Below are positions 42,943 to 50,990 of a DNA stretch of 64,000 nucleotides, in pieces. Position numbers and translations under genes: made by a program. The DNA comes from Streptomyces sp. SUK 48. GTDB lineage: Bacteria > Actinomycetota > Actinomycetes > Streptomycetales > Streptomycetaceae. The DNA lies in the NCBI RefSeq assembly GCF_009650765.1, contig NZ_CP045740.1, positions 8,036,001 to 8,100,000 of the forward strand. The letters are read 5' to 3'. A model generated the notes under the pieces. The model was not told where the DNA came from. It worked only from the letters and a program-made list of their open reading frames with translations, and searched no databases. Position 1 is the stretch's first letter, and each line of letters begins with the position of its first letter.

Positions 42943-44250
42943 TCAGGCGTCGCGGTCGGCGAGCCAGTTGCCGTGGAAGCCGAACGGCACGCGGGCGGGC
43001 AGGTGGATCGTCGCCACCGGATCCGCGCCGAGGTCGTCGGCGTCGAGGATGACCAGGTCGCTTCGGTCGGTGGCGGCGTCGTACACATAGGTCATGAGCC
43101 ACCCCGGCCCGCCGGCCGTGCCGTCGGCGGGCGCGAAGGCGGCCTCGTCGGGCGTGCGGCCGGGGCCGAAGTCGTGGACGTCGGCGGCCCCGGTGTCCAG
43201 GTCGTAGCGCACCAGGGTGTGGTCGCTGGTCAGGTGTCCGTGTCCCGAGTCGAGACCGGCCAGACGGTCGTCCACACGCGGGAACTCACCCGCCCGGTCG
43301 TCGAGTTGTTCCTCGCGGACGGAGCCGGAGGCCGGGTCGATGGTCCACTTCCACAGCGTGCCCCCGTCACCGGGCTTCTCGGTGGTGCCGTCGTCCCTGC
43401 GCCGCCACATCTCGGGATAGCGCACCACATGCAGGACGATCGTGCCGTCCGGGGCGTCGTAGGCGTTGAGCGCGTGGAAGACGTAGCAGGGGTCGACGGT
43501 GAACCAGCGGACCGCTCCGTGGGGATCGTCACGGCGCAGGACACCGAGTCGTGCGCCGTAGCCGTCGTCCCAGGAGAACGGCATCCTGCCGGCCTTGGCG
43601 AGGGCGGGATCGAGGACCAGCGGCAGGTCCATGAAGATCACGTGATCGGCCGTGATGCTGAAGTCATGCATCATCGTCGGCTTGGGGACCTCGACGGGCC
43701 TGCTCAGCACCAGCTCGCCCGAGGCATCGGCGCGGTGGTAGGTGAGCGGGACGCCCGGGGAGCCCTTGCCGAAGAAGTGCAGCTCGCCGGTGACCGGGCA
43801 GATCCTGGGGTGGGCCGTCATGGCCGTATTGAGCCGGCCGCCGAAGTCGTACGGCCCCTTGGTGTCGAGGTCGTACGTCAACTCGTAGGGCAGACAGGTC
43901 TCCACCAGGGCGAAGACCCGCCCCGCGTGCCTGATGACGTGGGTGTTGGCCGGACCGGCGGTGAGATCCGTGTTGCCGTGGCCGTCGTGCGGCCGCGCGC
44001 CGTCGGTCAACCGGGTCGTGCGTACCCAGCGGTTGCGGTACGAGACCGCGCGGCCGTTCTCGATGCGCACACCGTGCACCATGCCGTCCCCGAAGAACCA
44101 GTGTCCGGAGGCGGCCTCGGCCGGGTTCGGGCCGTTGCGCAGGTACCAGCCGGACAGCTCGGGCGGGATGGCACCGGTCACGGGCAGGTCGTGGGCGGTG
44201 AGTTCCTCGGTGACCGGGGCGTAGTTACCGGCGAGGTGCGGCGCGCTCAT
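42943..44250 (-). CDS. Carotenoid oxygenase (carotenoid/stilbene cleavage dioxygenase family)
   Basis: 435 residues forming a seven-bladed propeller with iron-binding histidines. GWYLRNGPNPAEAASGHWFFGDGMVHG near residue 35 is the family's N-terminal signature; histidine ligands probably fall in NTAMTAHPRI, MMHDFSITADHVIF, YVFHALNAYD and the final FGFHGNW. Family members cut a C=C bond of a carotenoid, apocarotenoid or lignostilbene with O2. The ATG at 44250 overlaps the stop of a 17-codon leader ORF. The MFS gene lies 102 bases upstream on the same strand, suggesting an operon exporting or importing a related compound. Confidence 0.88.
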   Translation of the reverse strand: MSAPHLAGNYAPVTEELTAHDLPVTGAIPPELSGWYLRNGPNPAEAASGHWFFGDGMVHGVRIENGRAVSYRNRWVRTTRLTDGARPHDGHGNTDLTAGPANTHVIRHAGRVFALVETCLPYELTYDLDTKGPYDFGGRLNTAMTAHPRICPVTGELHFFGKGSPGVPLTYHRADASGELVLSRPVEVPKPTMMHDFSITADHVIFMDLPLVLDPALAKAGRMPFSWDDGYGARLGVLRRDDPHGAVRWFTVDPCYVFHALNAYDAPDGTIVLHVVRYPEMWRRRDDGTTEKPGDGGTLWKWTIDPASGSVREEQLDDRAGEFPRVDDRLAGLDSGHGHLTSDHTLVRYDLDTGAADVHDFGPGRTPDEAAFAPADGTAGGPGWLMTYVYDAATDRSDLVILDADDLGADPVATIHLPARVPFGFHGNWLADRDA

Positions 44251-44300
44251 CGGGTCACCTGCCGCGGGAACCAGGATTCGCTGTGTATGCGGTCGGTCAT
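44247..44300 (-). CDS. 17-codon leader ORF before the carotenoid oxygenase
   Basis: ATG at 44300 follows a clear AGGAGA ribosome site by 9 bases. The peptide reads MTDRIHSESWFPRQVTR, and its TGA overlaps the oxygenase ATG (ATGA). It has no hydrophobic segment. It may couple oxygenase translation to the upstream message or be a remnant of an earlier N-terminus. Too short to be certain. Confidence 0.4.
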   Translation of the reverse strand: MTDRIHSESWFPRQVTR

Positions 44301-44352
44301 GACGTCTTGTCTCCTGAGTGGTGGGAATGTCCTCGGACGGGGTGGTGACGGA

Positions 44353-45795
44353 TCAGTCGTCCATGTCCGGCTTCCTCTTCGCCAGCAGGAACGCGCTGGC
44401 CAGGAGGCCGGCGCCGAAGACCGCGGCGGCGGTGAGGTATCCGCCCCGCATGGCCTCGGCCGCGTGGTGCAGACGGTCGGCGGGGGATACGACGCGGTTC
44501 AGCTGGTCGAGGACGACGGTCCCGATGACGGCGACACCCAGGGTGCCGCCGAGCTGCCGGACGGTCTGGATGATGCCCGAAGCCTGGGGGCGGTCCGCCG
44601 AGGGCACGCGACTGAGGGCGTCCGTGTTCACCGGCGAGAACACCAGCCCGAGCCCGAATCCGACCATGACCGAGCCGGGGACGTTGGCCCAGTAATCGAT
44701 CCGGGTCAGCGTCAGGGCCCACACAAGGGTTCCGGTGGCGGCAAGCGACAGACCGGTCAGGAGCGGGGCGCGCGGACCGGAGCGGTCGTACCAGCGTCCG
44801 GAGATCTGGGCCGCGACCATCAGCGGCACGATGAAGGACAGCGAGGCGAACCCCGCGCGGACCGGCCCGTACCCCAGGAGGTTCTGCGCGTACAGCGACG
44901 AGTACAGCACCAGGCCGATCATGCTGAACTGCGTGGCGAACAGCACGACGACGTTGCCGTTGAAGCCTCGGTGGCGCAGCAGCCGGAGTTTCACCAGGGG
45001 ATCGCGGGACCGCAGCTGCGTCATCACGAAGACGCCGGACAGTACGACGCCCGTGGCCAGCACGGACAGCGTGCGGGCCGAGCCCCACGACCACGAGGAC
45101 GACTGCTGGAGTGCGTAGACCGTGGTGCCGACGGCCGCCATGAGCAGGAGAGCGTGCGGGACGGACACGGACAGAGCGGGTTGCTTGGGATTGGCGGGCC
45201 GGGCCCGCCGTATCAGTACGAGGGCGGCCACGCCGACCGGGACATTGAGCCAGAACACCGCGCGCCACGACACCCACTCGGTGAGCGTGCCGCCCAGCAG
45301 GGGCCCCAGCGCGAGGAACAGCTGGCTGATACCGGAGTACACCCCCATCGCGCGACCGCGCATGTCCGACGGGAACGCCGCGATGACGATGCTCGCGCTG
45401 ACCGGCATCATCAGTGCCGCCCCGCAGCCCTGCGCGACGCGGGCACCGATCAGCCAGCTCTGCCCGATCGACCCGGCCGGGGCGAGGCCGCACAGGGCGG
45501 ACGTGAGAAAGAAGATCCAGATTCCGACCCGGAACGTGGTGACCGGTCCGAGTTTGGAACCGAGCTTGCCGCCCAGGGCGACCGTCGCCGCCATGGCCAG
45601 GACGTAGGAGTTCACCACCCATTGCTGACCGCCGGCGGACAGCGGCAGATCACGCGTCATCGTCGGCAGCGCCACCGTGACCACGGTCTGGTCCAGCATG
45701 ATCATGGCGAGCCCGCCGGTCATGGCGATCAGGACCGTCCAGGCGGCGCGGGACGGTCGAGCCGTGGTGGTGTCCGACCGGGTGACCGTACTCAC
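44353..45795 (-). CDS. MFS transporter, DHA2 (14-helix) drug exporter
   Basis: 480 residues and about 14 hydrophobic helices. MIMLDQTVVTVALPTM near residue 33 is the DHA2 family's motif D1-like first helix; RVAQGCGAALMMPVSASIV (motif C-like region), RGRAMGVYSG, and LGPLLGGTLTEWVSWRAVFWLNVPVG are also typical. Proton-driven export of drugs or secondary metabolites is expected. The GTG start at 45795 overlaps the stop of the small upstream ORF (GTGA). The carotenoid oxygenase follows downstream on the same strand. Confidence 0.88.
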   Translation of the reverse strand: MSTVTRSDTTTARPSRAAWTVLIAMTGGLAMIMLDQTVVTVALPTMTRDLPLSAGGQQWVVNSYVLAMAATVALGGKLGSKLGPVTTFRVGIWIFFLTSALCGLAPAGSIGQSWLIGARVAQGCGAALMMPVSASIVIAAFPSDMRGRAMGVYSGISQLFLALGPLLGGTLTEWVSWRAVFWLNVPVGVAALVLIRRARPANPKQPALSVSVPHALLLMAAVGTTVYALQQSSSWSWGSARTLSVLATGVVLSGVFVMTQLRSRDPLVKLRLLRHRGFNGNVVVLFATQFSMIGLVLYSSLYAQNLLGYGPVRAGFASLSFIVPLMVAAQISGRWYDRSGPRAPLLTGLSLAATGTLVWALTLTRIDYWANVPGSVMVGFGLGLVFSPVNTDALSRVPSADRPQASGIIQTVRQLGGTLGVAVIGTVVLDQLNRVVSPADRLHHAAEAMRGGYLTAAAVFGAGLLASAFLLAKRKPDMDD

Positions 45796-46019
45796 CGCCG
45801 CGCTCCCGTCCGCCGGCCCACGCCTGCCCTGCTCACGACGGTTCGGGTGCTCGTGCGCCCGCGCCGCTCCACCGCCCGGGATGCCGGGCTGTTCCGGTAG
45901 CGGCGGCGGACGTCCGACCAGGTGTACTGCTCGGTCGACGGCACGGTGAGTGCCACGACGGGTTCGACGGCCGTCAGGACCGGGCGGGCCGGTCCTGACG
46001 CCAACGGGGAGGTGCTCAT
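45792..46019 (-). pseudogene. Truncated paralogue of the 41852-42433 membrane protein
   Basis: 75 residues. Residues ~20-53 (ALTVPSTEQYTWSDVRRRYRNSPASRAVERR region) line up with the loop of the 193-residue membrane protein: TVP-TEQY, V-RRY, SP and RAV-RR are shared. Every membrane helix is missing, and the tail is an Arg-rich stretch that looks read through. The upstream 31-bp element is also conserved at the same distance. I read it as the remains of a duplicated gene that still precedes, and overlaps by GTGA, the MFS gene; it could survive as a translational leader. ATG at 46019 after AAGGAATC. Confidence 0.55.
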
Positions 46020-46082
46020 GATTCCTTGCTGAGGCTGGGGAGCAGGGGATGGCACGATGCTGTCCGCCGCCGACCGGGCGGA

Positions 46083-46113
46083 CATCCGTCGAACGACGCA
46101 GGAATCGGTGCCA
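46083..46113. repeat. 31-bp conserved upstream element, copy 2
   Basis: Near-identical to 42497-42527 (two mismatches), with inverted-repeat core CGTCGAACGACG at 46087-46098. It lies 64 bases before the truncated paralogue and MFS operon. Confidence 0.7.
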
Positions 46114-46638
46114 TCCGCGCTCGCCGGTGGTGCGGATGTGCCTCCACAGGCGCTACCGGTCCCGCACCGGGCCGCCGACAGGGTGGTGGCCGTGCGCCGA
46201 TATCCGGACGCGTCCCTGCCGCCCGGCTCCGTGCCCGCGATACCGGGCCGCCGCCGCGAGCCGACTCCGGCCCCACCCCCCACATCGGAGCACCGACAGC
46301 CTCCGACGCCCGGTAGCGAGCGCTCAGGCGGCACCCGCCCGTGCTCGCGAGGTGACCGAAAACCATCCCTGACCAGGGTCTATGAGGCACGCGCGAGGCA
46401 ATGGCCGATTGTCGCGCCGATCGGCCGCCGGATTTAGCGCTGGTCGGCGTAACGCCCTAGAGTCGTAGACATGGTTGGCCCAGGCAACCTTTGGTACGGG
46501 TGGGCCGCCATCCCGCGTGGAGTCACGCCCACGCGACCGAGGCCATGAGGCGCACGCCTCCTGACCACCCCCCACAGATGAAGAACCGTCAGGCCGGCCC
46601 GCGCGCCACCCCTGCGTTCCGGCTCAGGAGGATCACAC
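46114..46638. other. Intergenic region before the acyl-CoA ligase
   Basis: About 525 bases divergent between the MFS operon and the ligase gene. The segment 46430-46500 is AT-richer and includes TAGAGT (46458-46463), a possible -10 box for the ligase, without a convincing -35. No gene seen. Confidence 0.4.
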
Positions 46639-48174
46639 ATGTCCGATGTCGCCCCACGCTTCCGCAACCATGTGGAGTACATCCTCGACGCCCTGCGGGA
46701 GAACCCCGAGCGCGAGGCACTGGTATACGGCGACCAGCGGGTCCCCGCGGGCGAGTTCCGCACCCTGGTGCACCGGATGGCGTGGGCCATGCGGGCCCGG
46801 GGCATCGAGCGCGGCCAGACGGTGACTCTGCTCAGCGGCAATCTGCCGGAGGCCCTGGCCGTGCGCTATGCGGCCCATCTGATCGGCGCCCGGGTCAATC
46901 ACCTGTACAGCAAGCTCGCCGTCGACGTACAGGCCGTGATCGTTCGCGACGTGGAGAGCCGGGCACTCGTCGTCGATCCCCGGATGACCGACCGGGCCGC
47001 CGACATCACCGCCTTGGTGCCGATCAAGTCGGTGCTGGTGCTCGGCCCGACCGAAACGGGCGAGGACCTGCTGGCGCTCTGCGCGGCCCAGCCCGACGAG
47101 CCCTTCGCGAGCCAGGCGCGGCCGGACGACATCTGCGCCATCCGGCACACGGGCGGCACCACCGGCCACCCGAAGGGCATTTGCACCACGTACCAGCAGG
47201 TGCACGCGCAGCGCTCCGCGCGCCCGCTCGACGAGAGCGCCGCCCTGACGCGCCGCCAGCTCGTCGCCACCACCATGGCCCATGTCGCCGGCATGGTCAT
47301 GGACGCCGTGCTGGAGTACGGTGGCGCCGTGGTCCTGCTCGACGACTTCGAGCCGGGACAGGTGCTCGAGGCCATCGAGCGCGAGCGCATCACCCACCTG
47401 TGGCTACTGCCGCCCCTCCTCTACCAGTTGCTCGACCACCCGCGCATGGAGCACACCGACACCTCCACCCTGCGCCAGGTCCTCTACGGCGGCTGCCAGG
47501 CGTCTCCGGCACGGCTGACCGACGCCGTACGCCGCCTCGGCCCCGTGCTGCTCCAGGGGTACGGACAGAACGAGGCGGGTTTGATCAGCGTCCTGTCCGA
47601 GGACGACCACACCCGCCCCGAGCGGCTGCGCAGCGCGGGAAAGATCCTGGACGGCGTCGAGGTCGAGATCCGGGACGAGGACGGGGGCGCGCTCCCCGAC
47701 GGTGAACACGGCGAGATCGTGGTGCGTTCGGACATGGTCATGGAGGGCTACTGGAAGCAGCCGCGGCTCACCGCGGAGATCCTCCAGGACGGCTGGCTGC
47801 ACACCGGTGACATCGGATTCCGTGACGCGGACGGCTACTTGACCGTCGTCGACCGGATGAAGGACATGATCGTGGTCGTCGGCGGCCATGTGTACACCAC
47901 CGAACTGGAAGACCTGCTCAACAGCCACCCGCAGGTCGGGCAGAGCGCCGTCTTCGGCGTCCACGACGAGGACCGCACGGAACGCGTCCACGCCGCCGTG
48001 CTGCTCGCCCCCGGCGCCACCATCGACGCGGACGAACTGCGTGCCTTCGTGCGCGCCGAACGCGGGGCCATGTACGAGCCGGCCCGCATCACCTTCCCCG
48101 CCGAACTGCCCCTCACCGACGTGGGCAAGCCCGACAAGAAGGAACTGCGCCGCCGCGCCACGGCCCGGCACTGA
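46639..48174 (+). CDS. AMP-dependent acyl-CoA ligase
   Basis: 511 residues. HTGGTTGHPKG near 172 is the ATP loop, with GYGQNEAG, GWLHTGDIGFRDADGYLTVVDRMKDMIVVVGG and the C-terminal lysine in DVGKPDKKELRR. It converts a fatty or aromatic acid into its CoA thioester. The HTGGTTG variant and SKLAVDVQAVIVRDVES region resemble fatty-acid-CoA ligases attached to secondary metabolism in actinobacteria. ATG at 46639 with AGGAGG 7 bases upstream. It stands alone; the LAL regulator and MFS genes are neighbours but not obviously linked. Confidence 0.88.
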   Translation: MSDVAPRFRNHVEYILDALRENPEREALVYGDQRVPAGEFRTLVHRMAWAMRARGIERGQTVTLLSGNLPEALAVRYAAHLIGARVNHLYSKLAVDVQAVIVRDVESRALVVDPRMTDRAADITALVPIKSVLVLGPTETGEDLLALCAAQPDEPFASQARPDDICAIRHTGGTTGHPKGICTTYQQVHAQRSARPLDESAALTRRQLVATTMAHVAGMVMDAVLEYGGAVVLLDDFEPGQVLEAIERERITHLWLLPPLLYQLLDHPRMEHTDTSTLRQVLYGGCQASPARLTDAVRRLGPVLLQGYGQNEAGLISVLSEDDHTRPERLRSAGKILDGVEVEIRDEDGGALPDGEHGEIVVRSDMVMEGYWKQPRLTAEILQDGWLHTGDIGFRDADGYLTVVDRMKDMIVVVGGHVYTTELEDLLNSHPQVGQSAVFGVHDEDRTERVHAAVLLAPGATIDADELRAFVRAERGAMYEPARITFPAELPLTDVGKPDKKELRRRATARH

Positions 48175-48432
48175 CGCCGCGCGCGGCGACCGACGGCCCG
48201 TCACCGTCGTACGACTGGCCTGTCCCGGAAGCCGGCTGGAGCGCCCGTCCTGCCTCCGGCCCACGGCTGTCGCTCCTGTGGCCGCACCACAGCCGCCGTG
48301 CCGGCCCCCTCACCAGGGCGCGCCGTGCTGCGAACACGTCTCGAACCGGTTCACTCGAATGGACCGATACGCGCGGGTTCTCCCGGGCAAGGCTCTGAGA
48401 GGAACCATCAGGTCGATTTGCTGGGAGCAGAA

Positions 48433-48768
48433 TTGAGGATTCGCGCCATCTGCGCCGTGGCCGTCGCCGCCGCCCTGATCGGGCTGGGGACCGTACTGCC
48501 CGCGGCGGCCGCCCCGGCACGTGCGGCCGCCCGCTCCGGTCTGGACTGCACCACCTGGATCCACAACAACGACCCGTTGACCGGCGGGGTGGACTGCACC
48601 AACAACACCAGCGGCCCGATCACCTTCCACGCCGACATCGTCTGCGGCTGGGCGCCGGACGTCCAAGGCACCTCCGTGACGGCGCAGCCGGGCCGCACCG
48701 AGGAGTCGGCGGGGCACTGCGCCATCTACTCCACCGGCATCGGCCACATCGGGTGGACGGTGGAATAG
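48433..48768 (+). CDS. Small secreted protein with four cysteines
   Basis: 111 residues from the TTG at 48433, selected because GGGAG sits 5 bases before it and the protein then begins with a proper signal peptide (LRIRAICAVAVAAALIGLGTVLPAAAA, cleavage near ARA). The mature ~75 residues carry four cysteines (LDC, VDC, IVC, GHC) likely forming two disulfides, with short Asn/Gly-rich loops. I do not recognise the family; similar short exported proteins are common in Streptomyces. No operon partner. Confidence 0.65.
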   Translation: MRIRAICAVAVAAALIGLGTVLPAAAAPARAAARSGLDCTTWIHNNDPLTGGVDCTNNTSGPITFHADIVCGWAPDVQGTSVTAQPGRTEESAGHCAIYSTGIGHIGWTVE

Positions 48769-48949
48769 CCGCCCGAAGCCGCCTCCTCGGTTGCTCTCGC
48801 ACGGCGGAACCTCGTCGGCTGATACCCGTCGGCCTCCACGGTGAGGCGCGGTCCCTGCCCGAGCGGGCAGGGGCCTTCGCCGAGGTGGTCGAGCGCGAGG
48901 TCGAGCGGGCTGCACACGGACCTCTCTCGGCCCTTGAGGCGGAGCGTCG

Positions 48950-49213
48950 TCAGCCGGCCTCCCTCACCGAGTGCAGGGAGCCGTCGAGGGTGCCTTCCTG
49001 CTGTTCGTAGTGGGAGAGCGCGAGGCCGAGGCCGATGAACGTCGGTGCCCATTCGCCGACGAAGATTCCCCATCGGTCGGCGCGCTCGATGCCGGCCTTC
49101 TCGGCCTGCAGGCTCGCGAACCAGGAGGCGAAGCTCAGGCCGATCGAGGCCAGGCCGGCGATGTAAGCGTGCTCGCTGCGGATGCCCAGGTCGTGCATCT
49201 TCTTGATCACCAT
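48950..49213 (-). CDS. Small conserved membrane protein
   Basis: 87 residues. Two hydrophobic helices (YIAGLASIGLSFASWFASL and WGIFVGEWAPTFIGLGLAL) separated by a charged loop EKAGIERADR. Codon use and the GGAG ribosome site 8 bases before the ATG support it. Similar small proteins recur across streptomycetes, but I know no function. The promoter region upstream contains the inverted repeat CATCC-CATAT-GGATG at 49275-49289. Confidence 0.7.
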   Translation of the reverse strand: MVIKKMHDLGIRSEHAYIAGLASIGLSFASWFASLQAEKAGIERADRWGIFVGEWAPTFIGLGLALSHYEQQEGTLDGSLHSVREAG

Positions 49214-49447
49214 GGGGCGCTCTCCGTTCTCGGGGGGTTGTCTGTCGGAGTATCCAGTCCCTATACGCCCTATTCATCCCATATGGATGCAGTGAGGTGA
49301 TGAGGGTCGGAACGGGGTGGATGGTCCCCGCGGCGGAACGGTGAGCCGGTCGCAGGTCCGCCTGGGCCGCCGCCCCCTCCGGCGGACGTGCCGTGTCCGT
49401 CCGCCGCCGCGACATGCGGCCCCCTCGCATTCCTGGTCTCGGACCAA

Positions 49448-49492
49448 AGAATTCAGGGGGCCTTCCGTCGATGGGAAGGCCCCCTGAATTCT
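49448..49492 (-). terminator. Terminator of the CsbD gene
   Basis: A 19-bp perfect stem (49448-49466 with 49474-49492) with a 7-base loop, 22 bases beyond the CsbD stop. On the minus strand a TTTGG follows the stem. It is the strongest hairpin I noticed in the window. Confidence 0.8.
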
Positions 49493-49514
49493 GGGGTATT
49501 GAGAGATGGGAGCG

Positions 49515-49688
49515 TCAGTGCTTGAAGGCGTCCTTCGTCTTCTCCTTGGCCGCGCGGGCGTCGCCGGTGCTCTTCTCGGCCTGTCCCTCGGCGGCCATCC
49601 GGTCGTTGCCGACAGCGCTGCCCAGGGCCTCCTTGGACTTGCCCTTGACCTGCTCGCTCGTCGCCTTGGCCTTCTCGCTGGCACTCAT
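49515..49688 (-). CDS. CsbD family stress protein
   Basis: 57 residues, almost entirely polar and helical: MSASEKAKATSEQVKGKSKE, then GSAVGNDRMAAEGQAEKSTGDARAAKEKTKDAF. This is the CsbD fold, a small general-stress protein controlled by SigB in Bacillus. Biochemical role unknown. ATG at 49688 with GAGGAGG 10 bases before. The presence of a SigB-type sigma gene 1.3 kb away makes similar control plausible; I do not see a convincing SigB-type promoter directly upstream. Confidence 0.85.
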   Translation of the reverse strand: MSASEKAKATSEQVKGKSKEALGSAVGNDRMAAEGQAEKSTGDARAAKEKTKDAFKH

Positions 49689-49826
49689 GAAAGACAGCCT
49701 CCTCGAAGCGTTCGTCCGATGTTGCGGTGACCGCCTCGTGCCCCGGCACACCCCCTGTAAACAAGGCGAAGAGGAGGAATGTCCTCGACGGCAAAGGGCA
49801 TACGGCGGGTCAGGAGGTTGATAACT

Positions 49827-49997
49827 ATGGTTCCCCTTTTGCTTGTGCTGCTTCTCGCGCTCATCCTTTTCGGCGCCGGGTTCGCCCTCAAGATTCTCTG
49901 GGTGGTGGCTCTGGTCGTCCTGGTGGTGTGGCTGCTCGGGTTCCTCGTGCGTTCCACGAATGCCGGCGGCGGCCGCAGCCGCTGGTACCGGTGGTGA
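49827..49997 (+). CDS. Tiny hydrophobic membrane protein
   Basis: 56 residues; residues 2-42 are nearly all Leu, Val, Ile and Ala in two adjacent helices (PLLLVLLLALILFGAGFALKILWVVALVVLVVWLLGFLV), followed by a basic tail with Gly-Gly-Gly and RSRWYRW. The ATG at 49827 follows AGGAGG by 10 bases. Tiny two-helix proteins of this kind are widespread in stress regulons of actinobacteria. Function unknown. Divergent from CsbD. Confidence 0.7.
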   Translation: MVPLLLVLLLALILFGAGFALKILWVVALVVLVVWLLGFLVRSTNAGGGRSRWYRW

Positions 49998-50459
49998 CCT
50001 GACCACACCGCACATATCCGCCCTGTGGGGCCCGGCCGAGCGATCGCCAGGGACCCACAGGCATGTCCGGGCACCGGCCGGGAGGGCGGGAGCTCGCATC
50101 GAGGACGTCTCGCGGACCGACTCGGGCCGCGCCTGCCGGGATGCCGAGGAGCTCACCGAAGGGCATGCGTAACGAAGCGCACACTTTCGGTCGGCCTACC
50201 GCCTGACCTTGGTCGCGGAGGAGCGGATTGCGCCACAGGCCGGCCCTCCTGCTCCCCGGTGCTTTCTTGTGCCGGGAAGGTGTGCGACGGTGGGAAGACA
50301 AACGAGACCGACCGGCCCGCTGCAAGCGCTGGTCTTTCGGGGAGCCGGGCGTTGCCCCCATCACGGGCACCGGGCCCCTGCCATCGTCGTGGACCCCCTG
50401 TTCGCTACGGGGGCGCTCGTCTTTGGGCTCATCAACCCCCGGAAGGGGGCGCGCCCAGT
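49998..50459. other. Gene-free region before the STAS gene
   Basis: About 460 bases. The open frames have unusual amino-acid composition and no ribosome sites. Nothing else recognised. Confidence 0.4.
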
Positions 50460-50825
50460 ATGTCCATCACCACAACCCTCGACGGCACGTCGGCTCGCAT
50501 ATCGTGGCGCGGCGACGTCGATTTCGACACTGTGCCTGTGCTGCGTGCGGCCGCCGACGCGCTACCGGCAGACGTGGCCGACCTGCTGTGGGACCTGAAC
50601 GACGCGCCCTTCATGGATGTCACCGGTCTGCACTTCCTGTTCGCCACCGCCCTGGTCGACGGCCCGAACCGCCGGACGACCGTGATGGGCCTGCGCCAGC
50701 AACCGCTGCGACTGCTGCTCCTGGCCGCGGACCTCGACCCTGCCGCCTTCGACATCTCCCGCCTGCCCCAGGAATTCCGGTCGCCCACCCCGAACCGGAC
50801 TTGCCCGGAGGTACCGTCCTCCTGA
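50460..50825 (+). CDS. STAS-domain anti-sigma-factor antagonist-like protein
   Basis: 121 residues. A STAS fold is visible as ISWRGDVDFDTVPVLRAAADAL, DLLWDLNDAPFMDVTGLHFLFATAL and TTVMGLRQQPLRLLLLAAD. The phosphorylatable position in the usual DSSG motif reads DVTGL, so Thr would replace Ser. STAS proteins free a sigma factor by capturing its anti-sigma kinase. It stands 165 bases before the sigma-factor gene on the same strand. ATG at 50460; the GGAAGGGGG box lies rather far upstream. Confidence 0.75.
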   Translation: MSITTTLDGTSARISWRGDVDFDTVPVLRAAADALPADVADLLWDLNDAPFMDVTGLHFLFATALVDGPNRRTTVMGLRQQPLRLLLLAADLDPAAFDISRLPQEFRSPTPNRTCPEVPSS

Positions 50826-50903
50826 TCCCCGATTCGCCTCGTACCTGACGGGCAGCGGCCCGGACCTGGGCCCTGTCCGGCACCCGGTTCCGTGGAAACA
50901 CAG

Positions 50904-50928
50904 GCATGAAGGCAAAATGACAGGGTAA
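50904..50928 (+). promoter_or_regulatory. Candidate SigB/SigF-type promoter of the sigma gene
   Basis: GCAT (50904-50907), 15 bases, then GGGTAA (50923-50928), which fits the Streptomyces stress-sigma consensus GNNT-N14-16-GGGTA. It lies 62 bases before the sigma-factor start and suggests autoregulation. Confidence 0.4.
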
Positions 50929-50990
50929 TCGGCGCTCCGGCAGCCGGTCAGACGATCGGTCGTGGTGCCGACTCGGCCTTGGGAGGGGAC

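Noticed and set aside
42568..45900. Very long plus-strand open frame across the carotenoid oxygenase and MFS genes
   Set aside because: It crosses two well-identified minus-strand genes and intergenic DNA, and its composition is that of an antisense shadow in GC-rich DNA.
45792..46334. Longer 180-residue version of the truncated paralogue
   Set aside because: Residues upstream of the ATG at 46019 are low-complexity and cover the 31-bp element; the related gene does not include such a region.
49689..49826. SigB-type promoter for CsbD
   Set aside because: On the minus strand a GTTT is followed 14 bases later by GGGGCA, too far from the GGGTA consensus to claim.
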